The notes: a model not told the origin generated them from the sequence alone. Positions 8,340-17,026 are shown, counted from the first letter of the stretch. The stretch: 21,771 nucleotides of DNA from Bacteroidota bacterium (GCA_018224345.1 JAGTUW010000039.1:1-21771), one strand, 5' to 3'. Numbers and translations: made by a program.

Positions 8340-10565
8340 TCACTCCCTGTCGCGTTTGAGGATGAGAACGCCCAGGGGGGGGACGGTCAGAAGAAGGGAA
8401 TGTTCCCGCGAATGCAGAGGGACAGCTTCGGTGGCAACCTGTCCGTAATTCCCGACACCGCTGCCGCCGTAGTAATCGGAATCACTGTTGAGGAGCTCAC
8501 GATACGTGCCTGCTTCGGTGACCCCCAGACGGTAGCGTTCATGTACCGTGGGCGTGAAATTACAAAGAAATACCAGGCGATTCGTCCGGTCGGCTGCGAT
8601 ACGCTCAAAGGAGAGCAGGCAGCGGTCCGCATCCTGATGATCGATCCATTGAAATCCCTCCCACGAAAAATCATCCTCGTATAATGCGGGTTCCCTGCGA
8701 TAGAGAAGATTCAGATCGCGCACCCAGGTCAACAACTGCCTGTGTGCGTCAAAGTCCAGTAATACCCAGTCGAGTTGCGTATCGTGATTCCATTCCGTCC
8801 ATTGTCCGAACTCCTGCCCCATGAACAGCAACTTTTTGCCGGGATGTCCGAATTTATAGCCGAAGAAAAGCCGCACGTTCGCGAATTTCTGCCAGTAGTC
8901 ACCGGGCATCTTACTGATCAGCGATTTCTTTCCGTGCACCACTTCATCATGGGAGATCGGGAGGAGGAAACGCTCAGTGAAGGCATAGAGCAGGCTGAAG
9001 GTGAGATTGTTGTGACCATATTTACGAAATATCGGATCTATTTCAATGTATTCAAGCGTGTCGTTCATCCATCCCATATTCCATTTCAAATCGAACCCCA
9101 GGCCATTATTGTCGGCGGGATGCGTCACACCTGTAAATGATGTGCTCTCCTCGGCCATGACAAGGACGCCCGGTGCGTAGGAATGGACCGCCCAGTTGAG
9201 TTGCTGAAGGAAGGAGATAGCTTCGAGGTTCTCACGTCCGCCGTGCTCATTGGGAATCCACTGTCCGTCCTCACGGGAATAGTCGAGATACAGCATCGAT
9301 GCCACCGCGTCTATACGAAGCCCATCGATGTGGAAGCGTTCGATCCAGAAGAGGGCGTTGGCGATAAGAAAGTTACGCACTTCATTTCGGCCAAAGTTGA
9401 AAATCAATGTCCCCCAGTCCATGTGTTCCCCCTTGCGTGGGTCGGCATGCTCGAATACATGCGATCCGTCGAACCACCCCAGAGCGTGGGAATCCTTCGG
9501 GAAATGAGCGGGAACCCAATCGAGAATAACACCGATATTCTCAGCGTGAAGGCGGTCTATCAGGTGCATCAGATCTTCCGGTGAACCGTAGCGACTTGTC
9601 GGAGCATAATAGCCGGAGACCTGATATCCCCAGGAGCCGTCAAAGGGGTGTTCCATCAGCGGGAGGAATTCGACATGAGTATACCCCTGTTCACTGACGT
9701 AGGGAACGAGCTCATCCGCGAGTTCGCGGTACGTCAGTGACCGTTCGACCCCGTTCTCCTCTTTCTTTCTCCATGATCCGATATGGATTTCATAGATGGA
9801 AACAGCTTCGTGGAGAGGATTGTATGTTTGACGGTTCTCAAGCCACTCGTCGTCGTTCCATCCGAAGGGCGGCGGAGCATGCACGACGGAGGCGGTGCGA
9901 GGTCTCTTCTCCATCGAGGTCGCGAACGGATCCGTCTTCGCAAGTATATGACCGTCCCTCGTCTTGATCTCGAATTTGTACAGTTCTCCTTCGCCTATGC
10001 CGGGAATGAAAATTTCCCAGACCCCGGAAGAACCGAGCACGCGCATTGCATGACGCCTGCGATCCCAACCGTTGAACGATCCGATCACACTGACACTGCG
10101 TGCATTTGGTGCCCAGACGGCGAACTCCACACCTCCGATACCGTGCACGACGCGATAGTGCGCACCGAGTTTGTCGTAGATCCGGTAATGATTGCCTTCC
10201 CCGAACAGATGGAGATCATAATCGGTCAATTGAGGATGAAAGGCGTAGGAGTCGTAAAAGAGATGTACCGCACCATCGAAGGTTTCTCTTCGCAGTTTAT
10301 AGGGGAAGGTAGTTTCCTCATCTTTGAACAGGCATTCGAAAAACCCGTCTTCATGCACACGCTGCATGGGATAGTCTTCGATGCGGCCATCATCAAATTC
10401 ACGGATGACGAAGGCATGTCGTGCGAGCGGCATGAAGGCTCGGACGGCTATGCACTGTTCTCCCCGGTATTTGACCTCATGGATGCCGAGCACGGCATAC
10501 GGATCATGATGTTCCGTATAGATGATTTTATAAATGTCTTCGGTCGAGGCAGTGGAATGTGTCAT
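8340..10565 (-). CDS. glgB: 1,4-alpha-glucan branching enzyme
   Basis: 741 residues, the usual size for a GH13 branching enzyme with a duplicated N-terminal region. It cuts alpha-1,4 chains and transfers them to form alpha-1,6 branches in glycogen. The N1 domain (about 10-115, HHDPYAVLGIHE) is followed by CBM48 (about 140-225, FAVWAPNARSVSVIGSFNGWD). The catalytic barrel has DWVPAHFPKD (349-358), GLRIDAVASMLYLDYSR (415-431) with nucleophile Asp419, MAEEST with acid/base Glu472, and SHDEVVHGKKS (538-548) with Asp540. All catalytic residues are present. It starts 30 nt downstream of an outer-membrane protein gene on the same strand, suggesting read-through. No glgA or glgC is present in the window. 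Confidence 0.96.
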   Translation of the reverse strand: MTHSTASTEDIYKIIYTEHHDPYAVLGIHEVKYRGEQCIAVRAFMPLARHAFVIREFDDGRIEDYPMQRVHEDGFFECLFKDEETTFPYKLRRETFDGAVHLFYDSYAFHPQLTDYDLHLFGEGNHYRIYDKLGAHYRVVHGIGGVEFAVWAPNARSVSVIGSFNGWDRRRHAMRVLGSSGVWEIFIPGIGEGELYKFEIKTRDGHILAKTDPFATSMEKRPRTASVVHAPPPFGWNDDEWLENRQTYNPLHEAVSIYEIHIGSWRKKEENGVERSLTYRELADELVPYVSEQGYTHVEFLPLMEHPFDGSWGYQVSGYYAPTSRYGSPEDLMHLIDRLHAENIGVILDWVPAHFPKDSHALGWFDGSHVFEHADPRKGEHMDWGTLIFNFGRNEVRNFLIANALFWIERFHIDGLRIDAVASMLYLDYSREDGQWIPNEHGGRENLEAISFLQQLNWAVHSYAPGVLVMAEESTSFTGVTHPADNNGLGFDLKWNMGWMNDTLEYIEIDPIFRKYGHNNLTFSLLYAFTERFLLPISHDEVVHGKKSLISKMPGDYWQKFANVRLFFGYKFGHPGKKLLFMGQEFGQWTEWNHDTQLDWVLLDFDAHRQLLTWVRDLNLLYRREPALYEDDFSWEGFQWIDHQDADRCLLSFERIAADRTNRLVFLCNFTPTVHERYRLGVTEAGTYRELLNSDSDYYGGSGVGNYGQVATEAVPLHSREHSLLLTVPPLGVLILKRDRE

Positions 10566-10595
10566 TGAGTCTGGCCCGTGTTGACACCCTTGTGG

Positions 10596-11387
10596 TTAAA
10601 GGTTGAACATATACGAGAGGTGGAACAGAACATTAGGGAGATAAAACTGATCGTCATAGTTCGGCAGATTATCCTGTGAACTCTTCAGAATCTTGTTGAA
10701 TGTCCACCCAAGACTGATACCGAGATTCAGGTCGCCGACCGGGGATTTGACGATGGGGAATTCGCCCCCCGTACGCAATTCGATCAGGGTATTGATGTCG
10801 TCCTTCTCTGCAGAAATATCGGGCCTGAGTCTGCGACCGACACTGAGATCCGGACGATCGACCCATTCGATTGCCGGGTCAATCCCTCCGTCAGGCAGCG
10901 TAACGTTGTCGATCTCGTTTTTCATCTCGCTGGACATCGGAAGGCCGACGTTGAGACCGATAAAAAACTGACTGAATTGCAGCTGGGCTGTGACGACGGT
11001 GTACTGGAAGGTCCCCGTCGTCGTCAACGTCCCGTTATTCGGTATATCGGTACTGTGATTCTCAATATTGTCATTGAAGGAAATTCTCCTGTTTTCATCC
11101 TTGAAAGCGAGCGTATGGTAGCCGAGTCCGCCGACGATGCGTGTCTTCCGTCCCAAGGGGATGCTCGCACGTATGCCGAAATGTGATCCGAGATCAAGTG
11201 AGCGGGAAACACGGCTGACGTTGTAATCGGCTGTGTTCATGGCGAGTGTCAGCCCGGCGAGTACGCCGATTTTCAGACTCAGATCGTCATTGTCAGGATC
11301 TTCGACAATGACCGTGGTTTGCTGCGCCTGCAGTGCGAAGGAATACGTACAGAGCAGAAACAGGAATGAAAAAGTTGCTTTTCTCAT
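10596..11387 (-). CDS. Putative outer-membrane beta-barrel protein
   Basis: 263 residues with a clear Sec signal peptide (MRKATFSFLFLLCTYSFALQA, cleavage near AQQ). The mature part has alternating hydrophobic and polar residues typical of transmembrane beta strands (for example FGIRASIPLGRKTRIVGGLGYHTLAF), and it ends in Phe-Asn-Leu after HLSYMF, like a barrel's last strand. This fits the small Bacteroidota PorT/OmpW-like barrels; no specific family is recognisable. An AGAGG Shine-Dalgarno lies 7 nt before the ATG. It is upstream of glgB by 30 nt, and downstream of the GroES-like gene by 166 bp, where a hairpin may end the upstream transcript. Function unknown; a link to glucan metabolism would be inference from position only. 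Confidence 0.75.
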   Translation of the reverse strand: MRKATFSFLFLLCTYSFALQAQQTTVIVEDPDNDDLSLKIGVLAGLTLAMNTADYNVSRVSRSLDLGSHFGIRASIPLGRKTRIVGGLGYHTLAFKDENRRISFNDNIENHSTDIPNNGTLTTTGTFQYTVVTAQLQFSQFFIGLNVGLPMSSEMKNEIDNVTLPDGGIDPAIEWVDRPDLSVGRRLRPDISAEKDDINTLIELRTGGEFPIVKSPVGDLNLGISLGWTFNKILKSSQDNLPNYDDQFYLPNVLFHLSYMFNL

Positions 11388-11530
11388 GCGGCATCCTCTA
11401 TTGAAATGGTGCTGAATAATGGTCGTCTTGCAAGTTACACTAATGTCCCGTATGATGAAAGTCTGTGCACATCCGTGTATGAGGTTACGAAGATGGGAGA
11501 GCAGATACGCTGCAAGGCTACCCGGCGAAA

Positions 11531-11552
11531 CTGCCCATTGCAGTAAGGGCAG
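11531..11552 (-). terminator. Possible weak terminator after the GroES-like gene
   Basis: CTGCCC (11531-11536) and GGGCAG (11547-11552) form a 6-bp stem with a 10-nt loop directly after the GroES-like stop codon. Reading on the minus strand the stem is followed by only three T residues, so termination efficiency is doubtful. Confidence 0.35.
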
Positions 11553-11553
11553 G

Positions 11554-11919
11554 TCAATCCGTGATTACTTCGTTGCGTACGATCAGGAGGACAGCCGCGT
11601 TGGGTACAATGACATAGGTCTGGCCATCGAACTCGACTTCAATGCCCTGTGATTTCATGAAAATGATATAATCACCTTCCTCCATCTGCAGTGGAATGTA
11701 TTTGATCATTTCTTTTTTCTCAGTCCACGGTGCGTCTTCATATCCGGGGTTGGGAATTGCATACCCCGGACCGGTCCTGACAACAAAACCACTCTGGATT
11801 TTCTCGCGCTCCTGCACGCCCGGCGGCAGGTACAATCCGGATTTTGTCATCCCGTTGGGGTCTTCGGGTGTCACAAGCACGCGATCACCGACGACGAGCA
11901 GATGCCTGATGCTTCTCAT
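11554..11919 (-). CDS. GroES-like co-chaperonin paralogue (Cpn10 family)
   Basis: 121 residues from ATG 11919; an AGGA Shine-Dalgarno embedded in the end of phoH (11927-11930) sits 7 nt upstream, which favours this ATG over the GTG at 11925. The Cpn10 fold is recognisable: GDRVLV near the N-terminus, a mobile-loop-like segment MTKSGLYLPPGV where GroES has GGIVLP, then FVVRTGPG. An insertion after the GPG turn (a stretch including PNPGYEDAPWTEKKE) makes it longer than the ~95-residue canonical GroES. The C-terminal half ends YVIVPNAAVLLIV, matching the GroES last strands. No groEL is next to it, so it is probably a second GroES-type paralogue rather than the main co-chaperonin. It is coupled to phoH with a gap of 9 nt. 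Role unknown. Confidence 0.82.
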   Translation of the reverse strand: MRSIRHLLVVGDRVLVTPEDPNGMTKSGLYLPPGVQEREKIQSGFVVRTGPGYAIPNPGYEDAPWTEKKEMIKYIPLQMEEGDYIIFMKSQGIEVEFDGQTYVIVPNAAVLLIVRNEVITD

Positions 11920-11928
11920 ACACACTTC

Positions 11929-13260
11929 CTACAGAAGGTTGCTGGCGAGTTCGGCCAGTTCCGATCGTTCCCCTTTCTCGAGTGTGACATGTGAGTATAA
12001 TTTCTGATCCTGCATTTTATCGATCAGGAAACTCAGTCCGTTCGACCGGCTGTCGAGATATGGATGATCAATCTGGTAGATATCTCCGGTGAATACGAAT
12101 TTCGTCCCTTCTCCCGCGCGTGTGATAATGGTTTTCACTTCATGTGGAGTAAGATTCTGTGCTTCGTCGACGATGAAGTAGACGTTGACCAGACTGCGCC
12201 CTCGGATGTAGGACAGCGGAGAAATGACGAGCTTGTTTTCCTTGAGCATCTCGCCGATGCGCCGGTGTTTGACGTCGGATTCCTGGAACTGATTCTGAAT
12301 CACACCGAGATTATCGAATAACGGCTGCATGTAGGGATCCAGCTTCGATTGTATGTCCCCCGGGAGAAAGCCAAGGTCCTTGTTGCTGAGAGGGACGACG
12401 GGACGTGCCAGGTAAATCTGGTGGTACAGCTTGCGCTTCTCGAGAGCGGCCGCCAGGGCCAGCAATGTTTTCCCGGTTCCAGCTTTGCCGGTCAGGGAAA
12501 CAAGGGGAATTTCGGGATTGGTGAGCGCATGCAGCGCAAAGGTCTGTTCCGAATTGCGAGGTGTGATACCGTAGCTTGCCATTTTGTCTACGCGTTTCAT
12601 CAGTCCCGTCGTAGCATCGAAACAGGCCAGCGCTGATTTTTTTCCGAACCGCAGGATGAAAAATTCATTCGGACGGAAGGAGGATGAAGCAGGGAAATGC
12701 GTTGCGTCGACTTCAAAAGGAGGTTGATAAAGTGTATCGATCAATTCTTCGTCGACATTCTCGAGTACCTGGCGGCCGGTGTACAAGGTGTCGATGTCCT
12801 TGACCATGTCATTGACGAAATCCTGCGCCATCAGACCCACACCTTTGGCCTTCATCCGGAGATTGACGTCTTTACTGACCAGAATCACCTGACGTCGCGG
12901 ATAGGTTTTATTGAGCATGTACGCACAGTGGAGAATTCTGTGATCCGGAGTTCCCGATGGGAAACTCAATTTGAATTTCTCCTCTATCGCCTGGTCGAGC
13001 CGGATACTGATCTTGCCCATGCCCGCACCGATTGTCACTCCGCCGTCGAAGAGCTTGTCTCCACTGAGCGTATCAAGTGCGCGAACAAACTCCCGCGCGT
13101 GAAAATTCAAGGTGTCATTGCCTTTCTTGAACTGATCGAGTTCCTCGAGAACGGCGATGGGAATGACGACGTCATGCTCGTGAAACCTGTACATGCAGGA
13201 GCTGTCATGGAGAATGACGTTGGTGTCGAGTACGAAGATTTTTTTTGATTTTGCAGGCAT
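11929..13260 (-). CDS. PhoH-family ATPase with N-terminal PIN domain (PhoH2/YlaK type)
   Basis: 443 residues from ATG 13260, chosen because an AGGGG motif lies about 10 nt upstream and the PIN domain starts at once; the open frame continues to 13398, but that extension shows no conserved sequence. The PIN domain (about 1-150) starts KIFVLDTN with Asp12 and has further acidic residues expected of Mg2+-dependent ribonucleases. The PhoH ATPase domain has Walker A GKAGTGKT (258-265) and Walker B IVDEAQN (363-369). PIN-PhoH proteins are reported as ATP-dependent RNA helicase/ribonucleases, in some bacteria as part of toxin-antitoxin systems; no antitoxin-like small ORF is seen upstream here, so a housekeeping RNA role is more likely. 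Its stop and the Shine-Dalgarno of the next gene overlap. Confidence 0.9.
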   Translation of the reverse strand: MPAKSKKIFVLDTNVILHDSSCMYRFHEHDVVIPIAVLEELDQFKKGNDTLNFHAREFVRALDTLSGDKLFDGGVTIGAGMGKISIRLDQAIEEKFKLSFPSGTPDHRILHCAYMLNKTYPRRQVILVSKDVNLRMKAKGVGLMAQDFVNDMVKDIDTLYTGRQVLENVDEELIDTLYQPPFEVDATHFPASSSFRPNEFFILRFGKKSALACFDATTGLMKRVDKMASYGITPRNSEQTFALHALTNPEIPLVSLTGKAGTGKTLLALAAALEKRKLYHQIYLARPVVPLSNKDLGFLPGDIQSKLDPYMQPLFDNLGVIQNQFQESDVKHRRIGEMLKENKLVISPLSYIRGRSLVNVYFIVDEAQNLTPHEVKTIITRAGEGTKFVFTGDIYQIDHPYLDSRSNGLSFLIDKMQDQKLYSHVTLEKGERSELAELASNLL

Positions 13261-13406
13261 AAGATCAGCACCCCTGTGATGAGGAAAGATTTCTCCGTCC
13301 AAGTTAGTGAGAAATCGATGAATCTCAAGCCCGCGAGCGGAACGGTACCCGGCAGGACCATGGGACCCCACGCGTCGGCGGGCTGTCATAGCATGCACCG
13401 GTATTG

Positions 13407-13436
13407 TTGATGATTACGTCCCTTGCGCCGTATATT
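13407..13436 (+). promoter_or_regulatory. Candidate promoter for the dCMP deaminase gene
   Basis: TTGATG (13407-13412) and TATATT (13431-13436) are separated by 18 nt, a passable sigma-70-like arrangement 44 nt before the ATG. Bacteroidota primary promoters often differ from this consensus, so the call is tentative. Confidence 0.3.
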
Positions 13437-13480
13437 GCTGCATCTGTTAAAAGAACATCTGTCACAAGAAAGGAAGAGGC

Positions 13481-13966
13481 ATGTCGACTCGCAGTACCTG
13501 GGACCAATATTTCATGCGGATCGCCCAACTGGTTGCGGAGCGTGCCACATGTTCCCGAGCCAAGATCGGTGCGGTGATCGTTCGGGATAAAAACATTATT
13601 GCGACGGGGTACAATGGATCGCCTGCGGGACATCCGCATTGCACCGACGTCGGCTGTCTGGTGTACGTCTCCCGGAATCCTGATGGAAAAGAGGAGGAAA
13701 ATTGTTTCCGGACGATTCACGCGGAAATAAATGCCATCGCACAGGCAGCCAAACACGGCGTGGAAATCAATGACGCGGATATATACGTAACTGCCAGTCC
13801 CTGCTATCACTGTTTGAAAACTGTCATCAATACCGGCATCAAGCGCATTTACTATCTGAAACCCTATAAGATAGACCTTATCCGTCCGCTTCTTGAGTAT
13901 TCCGAGGTCGAACTGATTCAGATCAATCTTGACGATGCACGGGAAGATCTGGTAAAGGAAACCTGA
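13481..13966 (+). CDS. dCMP deaminase / ComEB-type cytidylate deaminase
   Basis: 161 residues. Zinc-dependent deamination of dCMP to dUMP, feeding thymidylate synthesis. The zinc/catalytic motif HAEINAI starts at His80 with Glu82 as proton shuttle, and the second half, SPCYHC, gives Cys108 and Cys111 as ligands. The N-terminal SRAKIGAVIV and ATGYNGSPAG segments are typical of the dCMP deaminase branch rather than of tRNA adenosine deaminase or guanine deaminase. A strong purine-rich Shine-Dalgarno (AAGGAAGAGG) precedes the ATG. It stands alone on the plus strand, divergent from phoH and convergent with the OmpA-family gene, with a hairpin 22 nt after its stop. Confidence 0.92.
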   Translation: MSTRSTWDQYFMRIAQLVAERATCSRAKIGAVIVRDKNIIATGYNGSPAGHPHCTDVGCLVYVSRNPDGKEEENCFRTIHAEINAIAQAAKHGVEINDADIYVTASPCYHCLKTVINTGIKRIYYLKPYKIDLIRPLLEYSEVELIQINLDDAREDLVKET

Positions 13967-13987
13967 CTCCCACCGCAAGAGAAAGAA

Positions 13988-14021
13988 CGCCCCCGGAACG
14001 AAATTCATAGTTCCGGGGGCG
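13988..14021. terminator. Bidirectional hairpin between convergent genes
   Basis: A 12-bp perfect GC-rich stem, 13988-13999 paired with 14010-14021 (CGCCCCCGGAAC / GTTCCGGGGGCG), with a 10-nt loop. It lies between the dCMP deaminase stop and the end of the OmpA-family gene. On the minus strand it is followed by a T-rich stretch (TTCTTTC), so it best serves the minus-strand operon; on the plus strand no T-run follows. Confidence 0.7.
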
Positions 14022-14136
14022 CTGTCATGATTCTCCAGTCGATGATTGCTCCTGCGATGATCGCTGTGCCGCGATACTTGTGGATGCAGGGTGCACCGTG
14101 CCTTCCGCTGTTGTCACAGCAAATGCATCAGGTCGG

Positions 14137-15648
14137 TCAGCGCGAGATAATTCTCAGCTCGACGCGACGGTTCATCGCGCGTCCATCTTCAGTCTCATTG
14201 CTCGCGATCGGTTCATCCATTCCGTACCCCTGCGCGGAGAGACGTTGCGGGGAGACGCCCTGACTGACCAGATATTCGAGCACAGCCTGGGCACGTTCAC
14301 GTGAGAGCCGGCGATTGTAGTCCTTTGCACCCACATTGTCGGTGTGCCCGGCCAACTCAACCTTTACCGTAGGATTTGCTTTTATCCAGTCAACGGCACG
14401 CGTCAGATCAATGCGTGAGGCAGGTTGCAGTGTGGCCTTGTCAAAATCGAAATACACGAGGAGTCGGACGATATCACGTGTCATGCCAATGTCCTTGTGC
14501 ACAATATCGTTTTCCGAATCCGCCGGCACGTCGAAACGATCGGAATAAAACAGATATCCCGGAGAACTCGACGTGATGACATAGCTGCGGCCGGGTTGCA
14601 GTACGACCACATATTCGCCATTCTCGGCATTGCTGTAGAAACTGCTGAGAATCTCGTCACTCTGAATGTCGCGCACTGCAAGTGTCGCCTCGAGCGCTTC
14701 TCCTGATCGTGCATCTGTCACGTTTCCGATCACCGTGGTCACGGCTCCCGGCGGAAGCGGGTTGGGAATGGCGACGTAGATATTCAGTTTCCCGCCGTCC
14801 CGAGTGGAGGCGAAGTACAGATCCTCGCTGTTGAGTTGAGTGCCGCTGAAATAATCGTCGTATCCGCTGTTGATGGGAGTGCCGAGATGCTGTGGGGACG
14901 TCCAGCCGTCACCAGTACGTTTTGAGCGATAGATATCCAGCCCCCCGATTCCGGGGTGGGTATCGCTGGAGAAGTACAATGTTGCATTGTCAGGCGCGAT
15001 ATGCGGTGCCAGATCGTCTCCGATGCTGTTGACGACACGGCCGAGATTTACTGCGGGCTGCCAGTTGCCACCATGGGCACGTGTACTCATCCAGATGTCC
15101 GTTCCTCCACGCCCTCCGGGACGGTCCGAGACAAAATACAGCTTCAAACCGTCGGAGGATATCGAAGGCTGCGATTCCCAGAACCGGGTATTGACATTCG
15201 GACCGAGATTCGCGACGTTCCGCCAGTCTCCTCCAACAAATTCGGCGATATATATGTCGCAATCGCCGAGGCCATCGTCGCGCTCGCAGCCGGTGAAAAC
15301 CATCCAGCGCCCGTCGGGAGTGATGGATGCACCGCCTTCGTCGCGGGATGTGTTCAGTGCGGGACCCGCTTCCCGTGCCTGTTCCCAGTTCCCTGATCCC
15401 TGGGAAGAGGAATAGATATTCTGATTGCCATCACGATCCGAGGTAAAATATATGCTGCGCCGGTTCCCGTGCAGCGTTGGAGCGAAGTCGTTTGCCGGAG
15501 AGTTGAGTGCGCGTTGCACCCGGATCGAAACGTCGTATTGTTCAGGGGTGATGATTGGTCGTTCGGATGTTGGTTCCTGCGCAATTGCCGGGAGCGTCAG
15601 AAGAAGTACCGGCAGCAGAAGCGTCGCAATGCGTGCAAACTGTTTCAT
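14137..15648 (-). CDS. PD40 beta-propeller / carboxypeptidase-regulatory / OmpA-domain envelope protein (PorE-like)
   Basis: 503 residues with a signal peptide (MKQFARIATLLLPVLLLTLPAIAQ). The N-terminal ~50-300 holds WD40-like PD40 repeats, recognised by recurring APTLH/GG...IYFTSDR and LYFSSDTHPG motifs. A carboxypeptidase-regulatory-like beta domain follows (about 310-385, VIGNVTDARSGEALEA). The C-terminus is an OmpA peptidoglycan-binding domain with FDFDKATLQP and ELAGHTDNVG...NRRLSRERAQAV. The order PD40, CarboxypepD_reg, OmpA matches the C-terminal part of PorE, a periplasmic T9SS component, but the TPR region of PorE is absent. A peptidoglycan-anchoring role for an outer-membrane complex is therefore plausible, but not proven. 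An AGGAG Shine-Dalgarno lies 8 nt before the ATG, 13 nt after the stop of the upstream gene; the two form an operon. Confidence 0.85.
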   Translation of the reverse strand: MKQFARIATLLLPVLLLTLPAIAQEPTSERPIITPEQYDVSIRVQRALNSPANDFAPTLHGNRRSIYFTSDRDGNQNIYSSSQGSGNWEQAREAGPALNTSRDEGGASITPDGRWMVFTGCERDDGLGDCDIYIAEFVGGDWRNVANLGPNVNTRFWESQPSISSDGLKLYFVSDRPGGRGGTDIWMSTRAHGGNWQPAVNLGRVVNSIGDDLAPHIAPDNATLYFSSDTHPGIGGLDIYRSKRTGDGWTSPQHLGTPINSGYDDYFSGTQLNSEDLYFASTRDGGKLNIYVAIPNPLPPGAVTTVIGNVTDARSGEALEATLAVRDIQSDEILSSFYSNAENGEYVVVLQPGRSYVITSSSPGYLFYSDRFDVPADSENDIVHKDIGMTRDIVRLLVYFDFDKATLQPASRIDLTRAVDWIKANPTVKVELAGHTDNVGAKDYNRRLSRERAQAVLEYLVSQGVSPQRLSAQGYGMDEPIASNETEDGRAMNRRVELRIISR

Positions 15649-15661
15649 GGTGTTGTTCTCC

Positions 15662-16627
15662 TTACGATCCTATGCGCCAGCGCAAGCCGACGGTGAAAAA
15701 TACTGTGGTCATGTTGAATCTATCATCTGTCGATACGAAAGGAGTCATGGTTTCATCGCTGTACCAGTCAAAAATAGCCGCGTCCGATTGCGGGATAACT
15801 TCGACGTTTTCGACATGACTGGTAAACGGAATTGCAATCGCAATTTCCGGCACAAGCATCAGATTGCTGTTGAGGTCGAACCGCCAGCCCAGACCCGCCT
15901 TGAGGTCGACCCGTGTATCGGCAAAGCCTGCTACCTCACCATTTGTAGATGCGGATCTGAATTCATTGATTACCATATCCTCGCCGGACACATCTTCCGT
16001 GTAGAAAATATCATCCGGACGAATGATGTCCTGCGTGAGTGAAACATCATTGCCTGAGAGCGAGGCCAGCGCCGGACCGAACATGACGTATCCACCGGTG
16101 TTCCCGAGATCGACTCTGAGCAGAATATCGAGTCCGAAGTAGTTGAAGCTCCACTCCGATTGATTGCGCAATAGCGTAGTCTGCATCGTCTCTGTCGCAG
16201 GATGGATTTCCCCGAGATCAATGGTCTCGTCAAAAACACCGACCCGTGTGTGATAATGTCCTTTGAGCATGATGCCAACCCAGTTCGTCACCGGGAAATC
16301 GGCTGTCACGCCGAAATAGAAGCCCAGACCGCTTCCCTTGTCGACGTGCCCAGGTAATACGTAGCGGGGGTTGTGAGGATTCTCTACATAATAGGCCAGC
16401 GGACCATCGAAAAACATCGCATTGGTCAGTCCCGCATCAATGCCGAGATGCCACTGATACCTCGATGTGCCTGTTTTACCCGGACGCAGTACGTCACCGC
16501 CGCTGTGAGATAGCCACGATGCTTGTGAATGCTCCCAACCATGCGCCGTGCCCGCCGGCGGGAGGAAGAGGGTCACCGTGCCGAGTATCAGCCCGTAACA
16601 CAGCGTGGGAAGAAAAGAGGATCGCAT
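15662..16627 (-). CDS. Putative outer-membrane beta-barrel protein
   Basis: 321 residues from ATG 16627, chosen because AGGA lies 9 nt upstream and a signal peptide begins directly (MRSSFLPTLCYGLILGTVTLF, cleavage after the GTA/HG region); the open frame extends upstream to 16684 without signal. The mature part consists of amphipathic strands (for example GVMLKGHYHTRVGVF-like segments around the middle and FTVGLRWRIGS at the end), typical of Bacteroidota barrels. The C-terminal segment lacks a terminal Phe but ends close to the usual barrel pattern. It is the first gene of a two-gene operon with the PD40/OmpA protein, 13 nt apart, so the two may work together at the outer membrane. No family name can be given. 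Confidence 0.7.
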   Translation of the reverse strand: MRSSFLPTLCYGLILGTVTLFLPPAGTAHGWEHSQASWLSHSGGDVLRPGKTGTSRYQWHLGIDAGLTNAMFFDGPLAYYVENPHNPRYVLPGHVDKGSGLGFYFGVTADFPVTNWVGIMLKGHYHTRVGVFDETIDLGEIHPATETMQTTLLRNQSEWSFNYFGLDILLRVDLGNTGGYVMFGPALASLSGNDVSLTQDIIRPDDIFYTEDVSGEDMVINEFRSASTNGEVAGFADTRVDLKAGLGWRFDLNSNLMLVPEIAIAIPFTSHVENVEVIPQSDAAIFDWYSDETMTPFVSTDDRFNMTTVFFTVGLRWRIGS

Positions 16628-17026
16628 ACGGTTTATTCCTATGTGAAACGAATGTGAATCAATGACGACAAAAGATTGCGGCAATAAATAGGGCTTTTCA
16701 CATGCAGGGAAAAACGGCCTGTTGTTAGCGAACGTAGATGATGATGGCTTGCATTATAGGAGAATTGCAATTCAGACGCAAATGCGGAAGGCAGCAGCCA
16801 GGCAGCATGGTGGAACAAATGCGAATTTCACGATGGGATCGGCGTATGTGCAGCGCAGGAAATGGCAGGATGCAGTCAGGGAGTAGATCTGATGCGGGGG
16901 GCGAGTTTTTAATCCGATGCCGCGGGAAAAATGGAGCGGGAGGGGAGAGCGATGGCGAGAAAGGGCTCTTCGCCCGCAGCGACCGCACTGAACACCGCGA
17001 CGCGTTCTGTGCAGTGGATTCCCGTT
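16628..17026. other. Gene-free stretch with no recognised content
   Basis: This ~400-bp stretch separates the envelope operon from the tRNA-Ala terminator. It should contain the promoter of the minus-strand operon, but I see no convincing promoter box. The longest plus-strand frame here (16738-17028) has a Cys/Arg/Met-heavy composition unlike neighbouring proteins. A short GGGC-TCTTC-GCCC hairpin near 16964-16976 has no T-run. No RNA gene, repeat or ORF can be supported. Confidence 0.6.

Noticed and set aside
9783..10568. 261-residue plus-strand open frame
   Set aside because: It is antisense to the N-terminal half of glgB, whose motifs are complete; no family resemblance is seen.
12697..13248. 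183-residue plus-strand open frame
   Set aside because: Antisense to the PIN domain of phoH, which has clear conserved residues on the other strand.
11929..13260. PhoH toxin-antitoxin module
   Set aside because: No small antitoxin-like ORF precedes the PIN-PhoH gene; the upstream 220 bp contain only a 30-codon frame without a supporting ribosome site.
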